From positions 16,858 to 80,857 of IMG/VR virus record IMGVR_UViG_3300047509_000103: 64,000 nt of DNA; one strand, 5' to 3'. A model generated the notes under the pieces. The model ran no database searches and had not been told where the DNA came from. It worked only from the letters and a program-made list of their open reading frames with translations. This document shows positions 1 through 8,527 of the stretch, one piece after another. The position numbers and the translations under genes are program-made. Positions within the stretch are counted from its first letter, which is position 1. Each line of letters starts with the position of its first letter. The DNA comes from a virus.

Positions 1-1
1 A

Positions 2-325
2 GGCGTCTATCCGCCGATGGTTCGCGAACTCGGATTCACCGCCGAAGAATGGCACGAGGAAATGCTGATCCGGTATTTCGGCAAGGTCGAGCACACGACG
101 CCCGGCGGCCGGATCAATGTAACTCCGATCCGCACCACGACGACGAACGAGAACGGCGACCGCGATGTTTTGCCTGGGAAGGACTTCTGGGATTTTGTGG
201 AGTTCATTCGCAGACAGGCTTCGCTGGCTGGCGTCTATATCGAAGAGCCGGATCCGTTTTGGAAGGAGCGTCGCGAAAAGCTGTTGAAGGAAAAGCGCAG
301 CGACGAATCGAGGGCGCAAGCATGA
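2..325 (+). CDS. NinB-like recombination protein, 5' end outside window
   Basis: The frame is already open at the window edge and reads through the first ATG at 17, so the true start is probably upstream. The visible 100 or so residues contain a WHEEM segment, a TT-rich strand and the pattern FWDFVEFIRRQASLAGVYIEEPDP. This resembles the C-terminal part of lambda NinB-type proteins, which act in phage recombination by aiding exchange at single-stranded DNA. The call rests on pattern similarity and on position at the head of a recombination/replication operon; it is not certain. The stop overlaps the next start by four bases (ATGA). An unrelated conserved phage protein cannot be excluded. Confidence 0.45.
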   Translation, partial: GVYPPMVRELGFTAEEWHEEMLIRYFGKVEHTTPGGRINVTPIRTTTTNENGDRDVLPGKDFWDFVEFIRRQASLAGVYIEEPDPFWKERREKLLKEKRSDESRAQA

Positions 326-495
326 GCTGGCGCAACCTAAAAAAGCGGCAGATCGCTGCACTTGAAACCGCGGAGTATTACCGCCTTCGGATGCTGGCTG
401 AGAAGAAGCCGCAACAGGACTATTCAGCACGCATCGCGGCTCAGCGCAGCAAAGCCAAAGCAATGATGAAAGACGCGCTGGGTCTGCTGAAATGA
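322..495 (+). CDS. small basic phage protein, function unknown
   Basis: A 57-residue, lysine- and arginine-rich, probably all-helical protein (MSWRNLKKRQIAALETAEYY...). It starts inside the stop of the previous gene (ATGA), and its own stop overlaps the next start in the same way, which argues for real translational coupling. I do not recognise a family. Its place between NinB-like and Ref-like genes suggests an accessory role in phage DNA metabolism, but nothing in the sequence shows this. Confidence 0.65.
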   Translation: MSWRNLKKRQIAALETAEYYRLRMLAEKKPQQDYSARIAAQRSKAKAMMKDALGLLK

Positions 496-869
496 GCCTC
501 GACAAAACCCCACAGCTACGCGACGAGAAGTATCTCGCATGGGTGCGCACGCAACCTTCGTGCATCAGCGGCCAGCTCGGCTGCGTCGCACACCACGTCA
601 TCAGCAAGCGGTTCAGCTCGCAGAAGACGTCCGACTACATGGCTATCCCACTGACCGACGCAGAGCACAAGAAGCTGCACGAATCGTGGCCTGAATGGGA
701 AAAGGTGCACGGCGAGCAGCGCATGCACTCACTGGCCACGCTGCTCAATGCCATCGCCGCAGGCTTCCCATTCCCGACGTCGACTGCAGCGCATGCGAAA
801 CCGCGCAAGCACGCTGCGGTTGGCACAGGCCTTACGTCTAGCAAAATTGTTGCGAGGCCATACGCGTGA
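492..869 (+). CDS. Ref-like RecA-dependent HNH-type nuclease
   Basis: This 125-residue protein has the pattern of the phage P1 Ref / RecA-dependent nuclease family: a DEKYLAWVR motif near residues 11-19, CVAHHV at 31-36, HKKLH at 59-63, and a W...HGEQ segment at 66-75. The histidines would form the metal site of an HNH-like fold. Ref nucleases cut DNA at RecA filaments and stimulate recombination. The N-terminal DNA-binding part of P1 Ref is absent, as is usual in short phage relatives. It overlaps both neighbours by four bases in a recombination operon. Confidence 0.75.
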   Translation: MSLDKTPQLRDEKYLAWVRTQPSCISGQLGCVAHHVISKRFSSQKTSDYMAIPLTDAEHKKLHESWPEWEKVHGEQRMHSLATLLNAIAAGFPFPTSTAAHAKPRKHAAVGTGLTSSKIVARPYA

Positions 870-1051
870 ACTGCCCGGCACGCCAGCGGTGGAAGAAAGC
901 CTACCGCGCTTTTCGAGTGTGGCGCCGTGAGACGAACAAGGCGTACGCCGATGAATTGATAAACGGCCGCGGTTTATTGGAACTGCCAACCGATCCAGAC
1001 CAAGACGTCCGCCACATTCCGTGGGCCGAGGTGATTGGAGCGGTGGCATGA
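866..1051 (+). CDS. hypothetical phage protein, 61 residues
   Basis: A short protein starting at a GTG that overlaps the previous stop (GTGA). The N-terminal half is basic and aromatic (RQRWKKAYRAFRVWRRE) and the C-terminal half is acidic and proline-bearing (PTDPDQDVRHIPWAEV). No family is recognised. The coding call rests on four-base overlaps at both ends and the unbroken operon. Confidence 0.6.
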   Translation: MNCPARQRWKKAYRAFRVWRRETNKAYADELINGRGLLELPTDPDQDVRHIPWAEVIGAVA

Positions 1052-1434
1052 CTGCGCAGGCCGAGATGGCACTACGTCGCATAGTGCAGGAGCTGCCGCG
1101 ATTCTCGTATCGCTTCGGCGACGAGGTGGAGCTGCACCAAGGCATCGCGAAGGTGCTCACCGACGCGGGCATCGCCTTCGAGCGGGAGGTGGTCGCATCG
1201 AAGCAGGACCGTTTCGATTTCCTTTGCACCGGTGGCGTGGTGATCGAGGCGAAGGTGCACGGTGCATTGATGCCAGCGATCGATCAATGCTCGCGCTATG
1301 CCGCGTTGCCAGACGTGCATTCGGTGGTCTTGGCGACGACGCGATTCTGGGCCGGCATGCGACCGCTGAAAGCTGACGCGCAGCTCAACGGCAAACCGAT
1401 CCTGGTGGTGAAGCTGAAGGGGATGTCGTTTTGA
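1048..1434 (+). CDS. predicted PD-(D/E)XK nuclease-like protein
   Basis: The start is taken at ATG 1048, which overlaps the previous stop, rather than 27 bases upstream. The 128-residue product shows the core of the PD-(D/E)XK nuclease fold: helix with E47, strand DRFDFL with D57, strand VVIEAK with E67 and K69, and an Arg/His-rich helix. This resembles GxxExxY/VRR-type phage nucleases that process recombination or replication intermediates. It immediately precedes an SNF2 helicase, so the two may act together. Catalytic activity is inferred from residue pattern only. Confidence 0.65.
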   Translation: MTAQAEMALRRIVQELPRFSYRFGDEVELHQGIAKVLTDAGIAFEREVVASKQDRFDFLCTGGVVIEAKVHGALMPAIDQCSRYAALPDVHSVVLATTRFWAGMRPLKADAQLNGKPILVVKLKGMSF

Positions 1435-3176
1435 TCACCTACGGCGAAGTAAAACTCGGCAGTGGCGACTGGTGGATCAAGTGCGAGCCGTTCGTCAGCG
1501 CGCGGCTCAAGCGTGTGTTCCCGCGCGCGCCGCAAGCTGCGGCTGAGTGGCTGCGCATATCGGCATCGGCCGAGAACACGCGCGAGCTGCGCTGGTTCCT
1601 GCAGCGCTACCCGATGGCGGTGGACAACAAAAAAGAGCTGAATCGCCGCGCGAACGAACACGTTGACAACGAGACGCGGCTTGCAGACCTGATGGCTGGT
1701 CACATTGCGCCGCCATCGATCGAACTGGCCGAGCCGCCGCGCGAGTACCAGACCTTTGCTGCGCAGATGCTCGACGTGCGCAAGGGCTATTTGCTAGCCG
1801 ACGATCTCGGCCTGGGCAAAACGGTGTCAGCAATCTGCGGATTGGTGCACACGAATGGCCTGCCAGCCTTGGTGGTCTGCCCGGCGCACCTGCCGCGGCA
1901 GTGGCAGAAGATGATCAATCGATTCGCGCCAGCGCTGCGCACGCACATCCTAAAGAAAGGGCAGGTGTACGACTTGGCGCCGCGCAAACGTGTGCGCCAG
2001 GCGGATCTGCTGCCGAATTCTATTCCCGACGTGATAATCACCAGCTACCACAAGCTGCGCGGCTGGGCTGAAACGCTGGCCGGCCTGATAAAATTCGTGG
2101 TGTTCGACGAGTGCCAGGCGTTGCGCAGCCCCGGCACAGGCATATACCGCGCTGCAGATCTTGTTTCGGCTCGCGCCACCTGGCGTATGGGCTTGAGCGC
2201 GACGCCGATCTACAACTACGGTCACGAATTCCACCATGTGATCGACGTGCTCAATCCGGGTGGTCTGGGGCAGTACGACGAATTCATCCGCGAGTGGTGC
2301 TCGCCGCTGCCGAACGGCAAAGCGCGGATCAACGACACGAAGCAATTCGGCGCGTACATGCGCCGCGAAGGACTGATGTTGCGGCGCACGCGCGAAGAGG
2401 TGAAGCGCGAGTTGCCTGAGCTGACGAAGGTGATTCACGACATCGACGCCGATGAAGCGGCGCTCGACGACATGAAGGGCAACGCTGTTGCACTGGCGAG
2501 GATCGTGCTCGGCCAAGCAGAGCGCTACCGCGGCGAGCGGATGCAAGCCGCAGGCGAATTCGATGCAATGATGCGCCAGGCCACCGGCATCGCAAAAGCG
2601 CCTTACGTAATCCAGTTCGTGGATATGCTGCTCGACAGTGGCGAGCCGATCGTGCTCTACGGCTGGCACCGCGCGGTGTATGCAATGTGGTGCGAAGCGC
2701 TCGCCAAGCACAACCCGGTGATGTACTCCGGGTCCGAGTCACCCACGCAGAAAGACGCCGCGATCGAGGCATTCGTAGCGGGTCGCACAAAGCTGCTGAT
2801 CATGTCGCTACGCAGCGGCGCCGGCGTCGACGGGCTGCAGGGCACAGCCAACACCGTCGTCTTCGGCGAACTGGATTGGAGCCCGGGGGTACACGAACAA
2901 TGCGTCGGCCGAGTGCATCGCGACGGCCAGGATTCCGCGTGCACTGCTTACTTTCTTGTTGCCCAAGCTGGCTCTGACCCTGTCATCGCCGAGGTGCTCG
3001 GCGTCAAGCGCGAACAGATCGAAGGTGTGCGCAACCCAGACGGCGCGATGGTCGAGCGCATCGAGACTGGAGAAAACAACATCCGCCGCCTTGCGCGCGA
3101 ATTCCTGCAGCGCCGCGGGCACGCGCAGCCAGAAGAAACATCGGTCACTCCAATCAGCGAACTGGTGATGGCATGA
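1431..3176 (+). CDS. SNF2-family DNA helicase/translocase
   Basis: A 581-residue superfamily 2 ATPase. Motif I is DDLGLGKT (124-131), motif II is DECQ (226-229) in place of DEAH, motif III is GLSATP (254-259) and motif VI is QCVGRVHRDGQ (490-500). The order and spacing are those of SNF2/RapA-like translocases, with an N-terminal extension of about 100 residues. Phage SNF2 proteins remodel or translocate on double-stranded DNA; the exact substrate here is unknown. It starts at TTG 1431, overlapping the stop of the nuclease-like gene (TTGA), with GAAGGGG upstream as ribosome-binding site. Confidence 0.9.
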   Translation: MITYGEVKLGSGDWWIKCEPFVSARLKRVFPRAPQAAAEWLRISASAENTRELRWFLQRYPMAVDNKKELNRRANEHVDNETRLADLMAGHIAPPSIELAEPPREYQTFAAQMLDVRKGYLLADDLGLGKTVSAICGLVHTNGLPALVVCPAHLPRQWQKMINRFAPALRTHILKKGQVYDLAPRKRVRQADLLPNSIPDVIITSYHKLRGWAETLAGLIKFVVFDECQALRSPGTGIYRAADLVSARATWRMGLSATPIYNYGHEFHHVIDVLNPGGLGQYDEFIREWCSPLPNGKARINDTKQFGAYMRREGLMLRRTREEVKRELPELTKVIHDIDADEAALDDMKGNAVALARIVLGQAERYRGERMQAAGEFDAMMRQATGIAKAPYVIQFVDMLLDSGEPIVLYGWHRAVYAMWCEALAKHNPVMYSGSESPTQKDAAIEAFVAGRTKLLIMSLRSGAGVDGLQGTANTVVFGELDWSPGVHEQCVGRVHRDGQDSACTAYFLVAQAGSDPVIAEVLGVKREQIEGVRNPDGAMVERIETGENNIRRLAREFLQRRGHAQPEETSVTPISELVMA

Positions 3177-3292
3177 CCCTCTTCGACCTACGCCACTTCT
3201 GTGAATCCCACGTGCCGTGGTGGTCACCGCTGATCGTTGCAGCGTCAATTATCGCGATCGTGCTGTACGTGATGTGGAGGGCAGGGCGGTGA
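3173..3292 (+). CDS. 39-residue single-pass membrane protein
   Basis: A very short gene between the helicase and HNH genes, overlapping both by four bases (ATGA at the start, GTGA at the end). The product MTLFDLRHFCESHVPWW... has one strongly hydrophobic segment at about residues 18-34 and ends in WRAGR, giving an N-out or N-in single-pass protein with a basic tail. Function is unknown; such microproteins often modulate host membrane processes. Overlap at both ends is the main support. Confidence 0.55.
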   Translation: MTLFDLRHFCESHVPWWSPLIVAASIIAIVLYVMWRAGR

Positions 3293-3744
3293 CGGACGAA
3301 AGGAAAGTCGATTCGCTTGGCCGATCGTATATCAGCCGAAAGAAGTTGCGACCTTGCGCTCAGTGCGGCGACCAGATTAAACGCAAGGGCACCGCCGTTA
3401 AGTATTGCTCGCGTAAATGCTACGGCACCGCGGCTGCTGGCGTCCCGAAACCACCTGAACAGGTAGCGGCCAGACAGGTTCCGCGCGGCGACAAGCATTG
3501 GGCTTGGAGTGGTGCGTCTGTTAGTGAAAAGGGCGGCAGAGCACGCGCGCTTAGGCAGTACCGAAGCGCTGGCCGTTGTTCGCGTTGCGCCGCCACGCGC
3601 GGCGAGCGGCACCACAAAGACGGGAACACCGCGAACAACGACACGTCGAACGTCGAGATCCTGTGTCGCCGTTGCCACATGGAGGTGGACGGTCGTCTCG
3701 CACTGCTGATTGCTAACCCAGGCAAAGGGTGTGTATGTCCGTGA
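3289..3744 (+). CDS. HNH endonuclease with N-terminal zinc ribbon
   Basis: The start is chosen at GTG 3289, overlapping the previous stop. The 151-residue protein has an N-terminal Cys4 knuckle (CAQCGDQI...YCSRKCYG), a central linker with GDKHWAWSG typical of phage HNH proteins, and a C-terminal CSRC...HHKDGN...NVEILCRRCH module. The last holds the zinc and catalytic HNH residues. Such enzymes nick or cut DNA and behave either as free-standing homing nucleases or as packaging helpers. Position far from the terminase genes favours a homing-type element. Confidence 0.85.
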   Translation: MTDERKVDSLGRSYISRKKLRPCAQCGDQIKRKGTAVKYCSRKCYGTAAAGVPKPPEQVAARQVPRGDKHWAWSGASVSEKGGRARALRQYRSAGRCSRCAATRGERHHKDGNTANNDTSNVEILCRRCHMEVDGRLALLIANPGKGCVCP

Positions 3745-5162
3745 AGATACTTACGGGCGATTGCCGCCAGGTGCTGGCCACGCTGCCAGCCGAGAGCGTG
3801 CACAGCATCGTGACCGACCCGCCGTACGGCATCGGGTTCATGGGCAAGGAGTGGGACCATAAGAACATCGTGGCGCGTGCCAAGCAACGCGCCGGCCACG
3901 CGCAGCCAAAGCATCGCAACGGCACCGAGCGCACAGCGCCTAGGCGAGCGCTCGCCGAAGAAGCTGGCGCATACGACCTCTCGCCAGCAGCGATGCGCGC
4001 TTTTCAAAGCTGGACTGCTGAATGGGCAGCGCAAGCGATTCGTGTGCTGAAGCCTGGCGGCATCGTTCTCTGCTTTGCTTCGACCAGGACGTATCACCGT
4101 ATGGCCTGCGGTCTTGAGGACGCCGGTTTCGAGGTGTTCGATCAAATTGGCTGGCTGTTCGGGTCCGGCTTCCCGAAAAACCACGACTTCGCGAAAGATC
4201 AGGAGGCGAGCAAAGCTGCCGGTGCGCGCGTCATCAAAGCGGAATTCACCGGGCACCAGATGGCCGTTGGCTTTGGTACCGCACTGAAACCGGGATGGGA
4301 GCCGATCGCCGTCGCGCGCAAGCCCATCAGCGGCACGTATGCAGAGAACGTTCTATTGCACGGTTGCGGCGCGCTGAATATCGACGGATGCCGAGTGGAG
4401 ACAGAAGACCATATTGGCGGCGGTGCCTATTCGGCGAACGGGAACCGAAACGTATCTGGATCGTTGTCACCAACTGGAATGAATCGCGCTGGCGCGACCG
4501 CTGCGCAAGAGTTCGTCCAGCCGAAAGGCCGGTGGCCAGCAAACGTTGTGCACGACGGTAGTGATGAAGTTCTCGCCGCTTTTCCGAGTGTTGCCAGCGG
4601 CATACCCAGCGGCACCAAAGCCGGTAACAACAACAACGTTTTCGGTCAGTTTGCCGGCGGTATTCCGGTGACAGGCTACGGAGACGCCGGCAGCGCCGCG
4701 CGTTTCTACTATTGCGCCAAAGCTAGCAAGGCTGATCGCGAAGCCGGTTGCGATGGTCTTCCGACCAAACGCGGCGGGATGGTGAGCAATACCAGCGGCC
4801 AGCACATGACGCGGCGGGATGGTGGCGAGCCAGGCCAGCGCGCCAATCACCACCCCACGGTCAAACCCACCGAGTTGATGCGCTGGCTTGTGCGGCTCGT
4901 CACGCCACCGGGGGGGGCAGTGCTCGATCCATTCCTTGGTTCGGGCAGCACGGCGCGCGCGGCGAGCATCGATGGCTTCGACTGCATAGGCATCGAGCTG
5001 GACCCGGAATACGTGGCGATTGCCAAGCATCGGGTGAGCGGCGACGCGCCGCTATTCGCCGATCACGCAGCCAGCGGCAGCGCCGGCAGCACCACAACAG
5101 CCAGTGCCTCATCCTCAAGCGATGGGTCGCCAGAGACCAGTTCGAGGTCGGCGCCGACATGA
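3735..5162 (+). CDS. DNA methyltransferase, beta class (N6-adenine or N4-cytosine)
   Basis: Catalytic motif IV DPPYGIGFMG lies near the N-terminus (28-31), followed by a long variable target-recognition region and then motif I LDPFLGSGSTARAA (from 398), the S-adenosylmethionine site. The order IV then I defines the beta class. The product is about 475 residues from ATG 3735; a GTG six bases upstream is less likely. The C-terminal 35 residues are a low-complexity Ser/Thr/Ala tail. Phage methyltransferases of this kind protect DNA from host restriction or mark it for regulation; no cognate restriction gene is nearby. It slightly overlaps the HNH gene. Confidence 0.9.
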   Translation: MSVKILTGDCRQVLATLPAESVHSIVTDPPYGIGFMGKEWDHKNIVARAKQRAGHAQPKHRNGTERTAPRRALAEEAGAYDLSPAAMRAFQSWTAEWAAQAIRVLKPGGIVLCFASTRTYHRMACGLEDAGFEVFDQIGWLFGSGFPKNHDFAKDQEASKAAGARVIKAEFTGHQMAVGFGTALKPGWEPIAVARKPISGTYAENVLLHGCGALNIDGCRVETEDHIGGGAYSANGNRNVSGSLSPTGMNRAGATAAQEFVQPKGRWPANVVHDGSDEVLAAFPSVASGIPSGTKAGNNNNVFGQFAGGIPVTGYGDAGSAARFYYCAKASKADREAGCDGLPTKRGGMVSNTSGQHMTRRDGGEPGQRANHHPTVKPTELMRWLVRLVTPPGGAVLDPFLGSGSTARAASIDGFDCIGIELDPEYVAIAKHRVSGDAPLFADHAASGSAGSTTTASASSSSDGSPETSSRSAPT

Positions 5163-5278
5163 CGAAATACCAGGATGTTCGGCGAAGTTAGCAATTCAGT
5201 TTCCATAGCACTTATTCCAAGTTAGCCGAAGATTACGCGCGTTTAGCTGAACATACAACCAATATCGCGGAAGTTGAC

Positions 5279-5941
5279 ATGCAAACCCCTACGATAGCCG
5301 ACTGTGTCAAAGCCCTCACGCCGAACGAGTTGACGCTAGACGTCCTTTCCCGTCGGCTGAACTACGAGCCGGCCAAATTGCTGCCGATGCTGCAGGCCGG
5401 CGCCAGCCTGGGCTACGTCCGCTGCGGCAAGTCGAACGGGCAGATGTTCTGGAGTACCGGCGCGGCACCGCCGCCCGAGCCCGTGGCACCGCTGCCGAAG
5501 TACGTGCCATCGGTCAAGAAGTACAAGAAACGCCGTACCAAGGAGCAGATCGCCGCCGATCTGGCCGAATTGCAGCGTAAGCGGCTTGAGCGTGATGCCA
5601 ACCGCACGCTGAAAAAGCGCCAGCGGATCAAGCCTGGCGAGCCCAACGTGATCACTGAGCCGCCCAAGCAAGAAAACCGCGTGGCCGGCTGGCCTAAGAA
5701 ACAGCTCAGCGGCGCCGCCAAGCGCGCCCTGAGCAAGCTGCGCAACCAACACATCGTCGTGAGAGCCCATATGCCAGCACTGCCGGAGCTTTCGATCAGC
5801 AGCACCGAGCACGGCGTGAGCATCGAGACACGGATGGAGCCGAACCAGGCGCCAGACCAGCAGGTGCACATCCTCGCCGGTGACGTGACCGCCCTGGTCG
5901 ATGCGCTGATGAAAGTCGAATTGTTAGGAGCGCCGCGTTGA
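5279..5941 (+). CDS. hypothetical protein with winged-helix-like N-terminus
   Basis: Residues 1-60 (TPNELTLDVLSRRLNYEP...GYVRCGKSNGQMFW) have the helix-turn-helix plus wing pattern seen in small DNA-binding phage proteins. The middle (80-150) is very basic with KKYKKRRTKEQIAADLAELQRKR, and the C-terminus (165-220) is a mixed alpha/beta segment. It opens the replication part of the operon after a 116-base gap, the first real gap in the window. This may mean a promoter or operator lies at 5163-5278, where GTTAGCCGAA and TTTAGCTGAA occur as near repeats. A DNA-binding replication accessory or regulator is plausible but unproven. Confidence 0.65.
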   Translation: MQTPTIADCVKALTPNELTLDVLSRRLNYEPAKLLPMLQAGASLGYVRCGKSNGQMFWSTGAAPPPEPVAPLPKYVPSVKKYKKRRTKEQIAADLAELQRKRLERDANRTLKKRQRIKPGEPNVITEPPKQENRVAGWPKKQLSGAAKRALSKLRNQHIVVRAHMPALPELSISSTEHGVSIETRMEPNQAPDQQVHILAGDVTALVDALMKVELLGAPR

Positions 5942-5977
5942 AGATTCAGCGCGAGATAGCAAAAGAGGGCGGCGGCG

Positions 5978-6889
5978 ATGCGTGAGTACGGCGCTGTATC
6001 GCCGAAGTTCTGGACGGGCCGGACAGGCAGGAAGCTGCGTGGGCAACCAGAGGCGCAGATCCTCGCGTTGTACCTGATGACCGCGCCGGGCTCGACGATG
6101 ACCGGCGTTTACTACTGCCCACACGTCTCAATGGCAAGCGAAACAGGTCTTGGAATAGAAGGGGCATCGAAGGGGCTTGCATGCCTCATCAAAGAGGGAT
6201 TTTGCCAGTACGACGAGGAAAGCGAGACGGTGTTCGTCGTCACGATGGCCGAGTGGCAGATTGGTGAATCGCTCGACCAGAAGGACAAGCGTGTGCTGGG
6301 TCTGCGCAAGGAAGTGGCGCGCATGACGCCTACCGCATTGCAGCGACGTTTCATCGATGTTTACGACGCGCTATATCACCTGCAAATGCTGCCAAAAGAC
6401 GGATGGCCCTTGGAAGGGGCATCGAAGGGTGGTCGAAGCCAGGAGCAGGAGCAGGAACAAAGACAGGAACAAGAGCAAAAAGAAAGACACACGCAATCTG
6501 AAGCGTCTCTACAGGCGCCCCCAGAAAAAGCGCGTGTGTCAGATCAAACGCCGCCGGAGCCAGAAGAAAAACCCAGCTTCGCCGGCACCGTGTGCAAATC
6601 GCTCCGGGCGATGGGAATTCTGATTACCCCAACCAACCCAGAACTGCTGGATCTGATCAAGCAGGGCGTGACGATCCGCGAGCTGACCGATGCCGGCACG
6701 ACGGCGCGGGAAGCGGGCAAGACATCGGCCGGCTACGTGTTCGGGATCATCCGCGGACAGCGCGAGGACGCCAAGCGCAAAGCTGCGCTTCCATCGGCTC
6801 GTGCCAGTCCAGGATTCAAGTCATCGCACATCACTGACGACTTCAGCGAAATCGACTACGGCAGCAACCTCCCGGAAAACCCAGCATGA
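5978..6889 (+). CDS. phage replication initiation protein (O-like)
   Basis: A 303-residue protein with the plan of lambda O-like initiators: an N-terminal domain (1-135) with MREYGAVSPKFWTG and TPTALQRRFIDVYDALY, then a Gln/Glu-only low-complexity linker at about 145-165. After it comes a C-terminal domain (SFAGTVCKSLRAMGI...GYVFGIIRGQREDAKR) widely shared among phage replication proteins, where it contacts the helicase loader. The next gene is a DnaC-like loader, overlapping by four bases, which matches the usual O/DnaC pair. It presumably binds an origin, but I did not identify iterons. Confidence 0.75.
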   Translation: MREYGAVSPKFWTGRTGRKLRGQPEAQILALYLMTAPGSTMTGVYYCPHVSMASETGLGIEGASKGLACLIKEGFCQYDEESETVFVVTMAEWQIGESLDQKDKRVLGLRKEVARMTPTALQRRFIDVYDALYHLQMLPKDGWPLEGASKGGRSQEQEQEQRQEQEQKERHTQSEASLQAPPEKARVSDQTPPEPEEKPSFAGTVCKSLRAMGILITPTNPELLDLIKQGVTIRELTDAGTTAREAGKTSAGYVFGIIRGQREDAKRKAALPSARASPGFKSSHITDDFSEIDYGSNLPENPA

Positions 6890-7746
6890 ACGCGACTGCA
6901 GAAGCCAACCCAAACACCGTCACCGAGCCACGAACCTACACGCCGACGTGCGAAGAGCACGGCTACGCGATCGGCGATGACATGGTCTGCCCAACTTGCG
7001 AAGCCCAGCGCATGCTGCACGAGACGGCTGAGCACGATCGCTCCATGCAGGCAAAAACACGCTTGGTCGAAGCTCAGCGCATTGCCCAAGCCAAGATCGA
7101 GCGCCAGATCGAAAGCGCTGGACTGCCGGCACGATTCCGCGACTACCGACTGGACACGTTCCCGCGCAGCGCGATCGTTCTGAAATCGGCAGAGCAGAAA
7201 GCCGAGCTAGACGTCGCGATCGCCGCATGCCGCACGTTCGTGAACCGCTGGCCGCAGATGCGCAAGGACGGTACGAACCTGATCATGATCGGATCCACCG
7301 GTACCGGAAAAACCGGCCTGGCCTGCTCGATCGTCAACGCTGTTATGCAAGAGCACCACGCCACCGGAATGTTCATAAGCGCCTACGGCGCGGTGAGGCA
7401 CCAGCGCGATACATGGGGCCGAAAGGGAAAACGCGAGATCGATGCGCTCAGAGAACTGGTCGAGCCAGACATCCTGGTGCTGGACGAGGTTGGAGTAAGC
7501 CTCGGCGGCGACGCCGAAATGCTGATGCTCTGGGAAGTGATCAATGGCCGGTACCAGGAATCAAAACCCACCATCCTGATCAGCAACGTGCCAATGGATG
7601 ACTACGAGCAGCGCGCGATCAACGGTACGGTCGAAATGCGGGCAGGCCTGAAACGCCGTCTCGGCGGCCGTGCGATGGACCGACTGCTGGCAAACGAATC
7701 CAGCGTGATCCGCTGCCAATGGCCGAGTTTGAGAGCGAAGGCATGA
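6886..7746 (+). CDS. DnaC-like helicase loader ATPase
   Basis: A 286-residue AAA+ protein of the DnaC/IstB type. Walker A is GSTGTGKT (136-143), Walker B is ILVLDEVG (196-203) and an arginine-bearing C-terminus follows (AGLKRRLGGRAMDRLL). The N-terminus carries C22, H25, C35 and C38 in a zinc-ribbon arrangement seen in phage loaders. Its role is to load replicative helicase at the origin recognised by the upstream O-like protein. It overlaps both neighbours by four bases. Confidence 0.9.
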   Translation: MNATAEANPNTVTEPRTYTPTCEEHGYAIGDDMVCPTCEAQRMLHETAEHDRSMQAKTRLVEAQRIAQAKIERQIESAGLPARFRDYRLDTFPRSAIVLKSAEQKAELDVAIAACRTFVNRWPQMRKDGTNLIMIGSTGTGKTGLACSIVNAVMQEHHATGMFISAYGAVRHQRDTWGRKGKREIDALRELVEPDILVLDEVGVSLGGDAEMLMLWEVINGRYQESKPTILISNVPMDDYEQRAINGTVEMRAGLKRRLGGRAMDRLLANESSVIRCQWPSLRAKA

Positions 7747-8045
7747 ACCGCCGCCGTGACGACCGTCGCGGCCCTAGCGAGGAAACTCGGATGAGCGGCA
7801 ACCGCGGAAATGGAAATATCGCTGACGGCGACAAGCAGATGGCGCTGATCGCGCGAATTCTCGCGTGCACAAGGCCTACACCGATCAACGAGGTTATCGC
7901 CGCAACCCAATGCGCCAGGGCGACGGTGTATCGGGTCGTAAACCGGATGCAGAAGCACTTCCCGTTGGAATACGTGCGCGGCAACAACTGGCAGCCGGGC
8001 CGCATCCACATGCGCCACGCCATCGGCGGTAGGAGATATCAATGA
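7743..8045 (+). CDS. small putative helix-turn-helix protein
   Basis: Started at ATG 7743, which overlaps the loader stop. After a basic, disordered N-terminus of about 35 residues the protein has MALIARILACTRPTPINEVIAATQCARATVYRVVNRMQ. This has the spacing of a helix-turn-helix, with ARATVYRVVNRM as the likely recognition helix. About 100 residues. It could be a transcriptional or replication regulator; no family is recognised with certainty. Confidence 0.6.
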   Translation: MNRRRDDRRGPSEETRMSGNRGNGNIADGDKQMALIARILACTRPTPINEVIAATQCARATVYRVVNRMQKHFPLEYVRGNNWQPGRIHMRHAIGGRRYQ

Positions 8046-8527
8046 GCCAGCTACTGCTGTGCGCACTGCATCGCCGTGGCAAGCCGAGCACGGCCGGCGA
8101 CATTCACGAGACCGCGCTCGGCCTGGCGATGAATGCTGGCTGGCCGCGATCGGAATGGCCGACCAACCCGAAGCAGGTGGCAGCGCTGCTTAAGGGGATG
8201 ATCAAAGCGGGGGATGTGATGCAGGTTGATTGCAGCCGAGAAAACGGCCGCGACGTGCCGATGTTTCAACCGATCTGCGGCGCTGGTTTCGACTCGGAGT
8301 ACGAGATGCCGGATCCGCCGGCGAAGCCGAAGAAAAGCGACCTGGATGGAATGACCAAACCCCAGATCTACGCGCTGGTCGACGTGCTCGAAGCCCTGGT
8401 GCACGAAGGCGCGCGGCAACGGCGCGAGCTCGGCTCACTGTTGGTCCGCCAACTGGAAGAGTTCGAACGCACCACCGAGCGCGCCAAACGCCAGCTACTG
8501 GCTGCCGGCATCGAGGGCAAGCTATGA
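8042..8527 (+). CDS. hypothetical protein, winged-helix-like
   Basis: 161 residues. The first 85 (LLLCALHRRGKPSTAGDIHETALGLAMNAG...QVAALLKGMIKAGDV) look like a winged-helix fold with a hinge, and the last 55 form a long charged helix (MTKPQIYALVDVLEALVHEG...LVRQLEEFERTTERAKRQ), probably a coiled coil. This combination fits a DNA-associated accessory protein. It overlaps both neighbours by four bases in the replication operon. No specific function can be assigned. Confidence 0.6.
   Translation: MSQLLLCALHRRGKPSTAGDIHETALGLAMNAGWPRSEWPTNPKQVAALLKGMIKAGDVMQVDCSRENGRDVPMFQPICGAGFDSEYEMPDPPAKPKKSDLDGMTKPQIYALVDVLEALVHEGARQRRELGSLLVRQLEEFERTTERAKRQLLAAGIEGKL

Noticed and set aside
5163-5278. Extra upstream coding sequence or a clear promoter before the 5279 gene
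   Set aside because: The frame is open back to 5192 but has no usable start codon, and no convincing -10/-35 pair was found; only near repeats GTTAGCCGAA and TTTAGCTGAA are seen.
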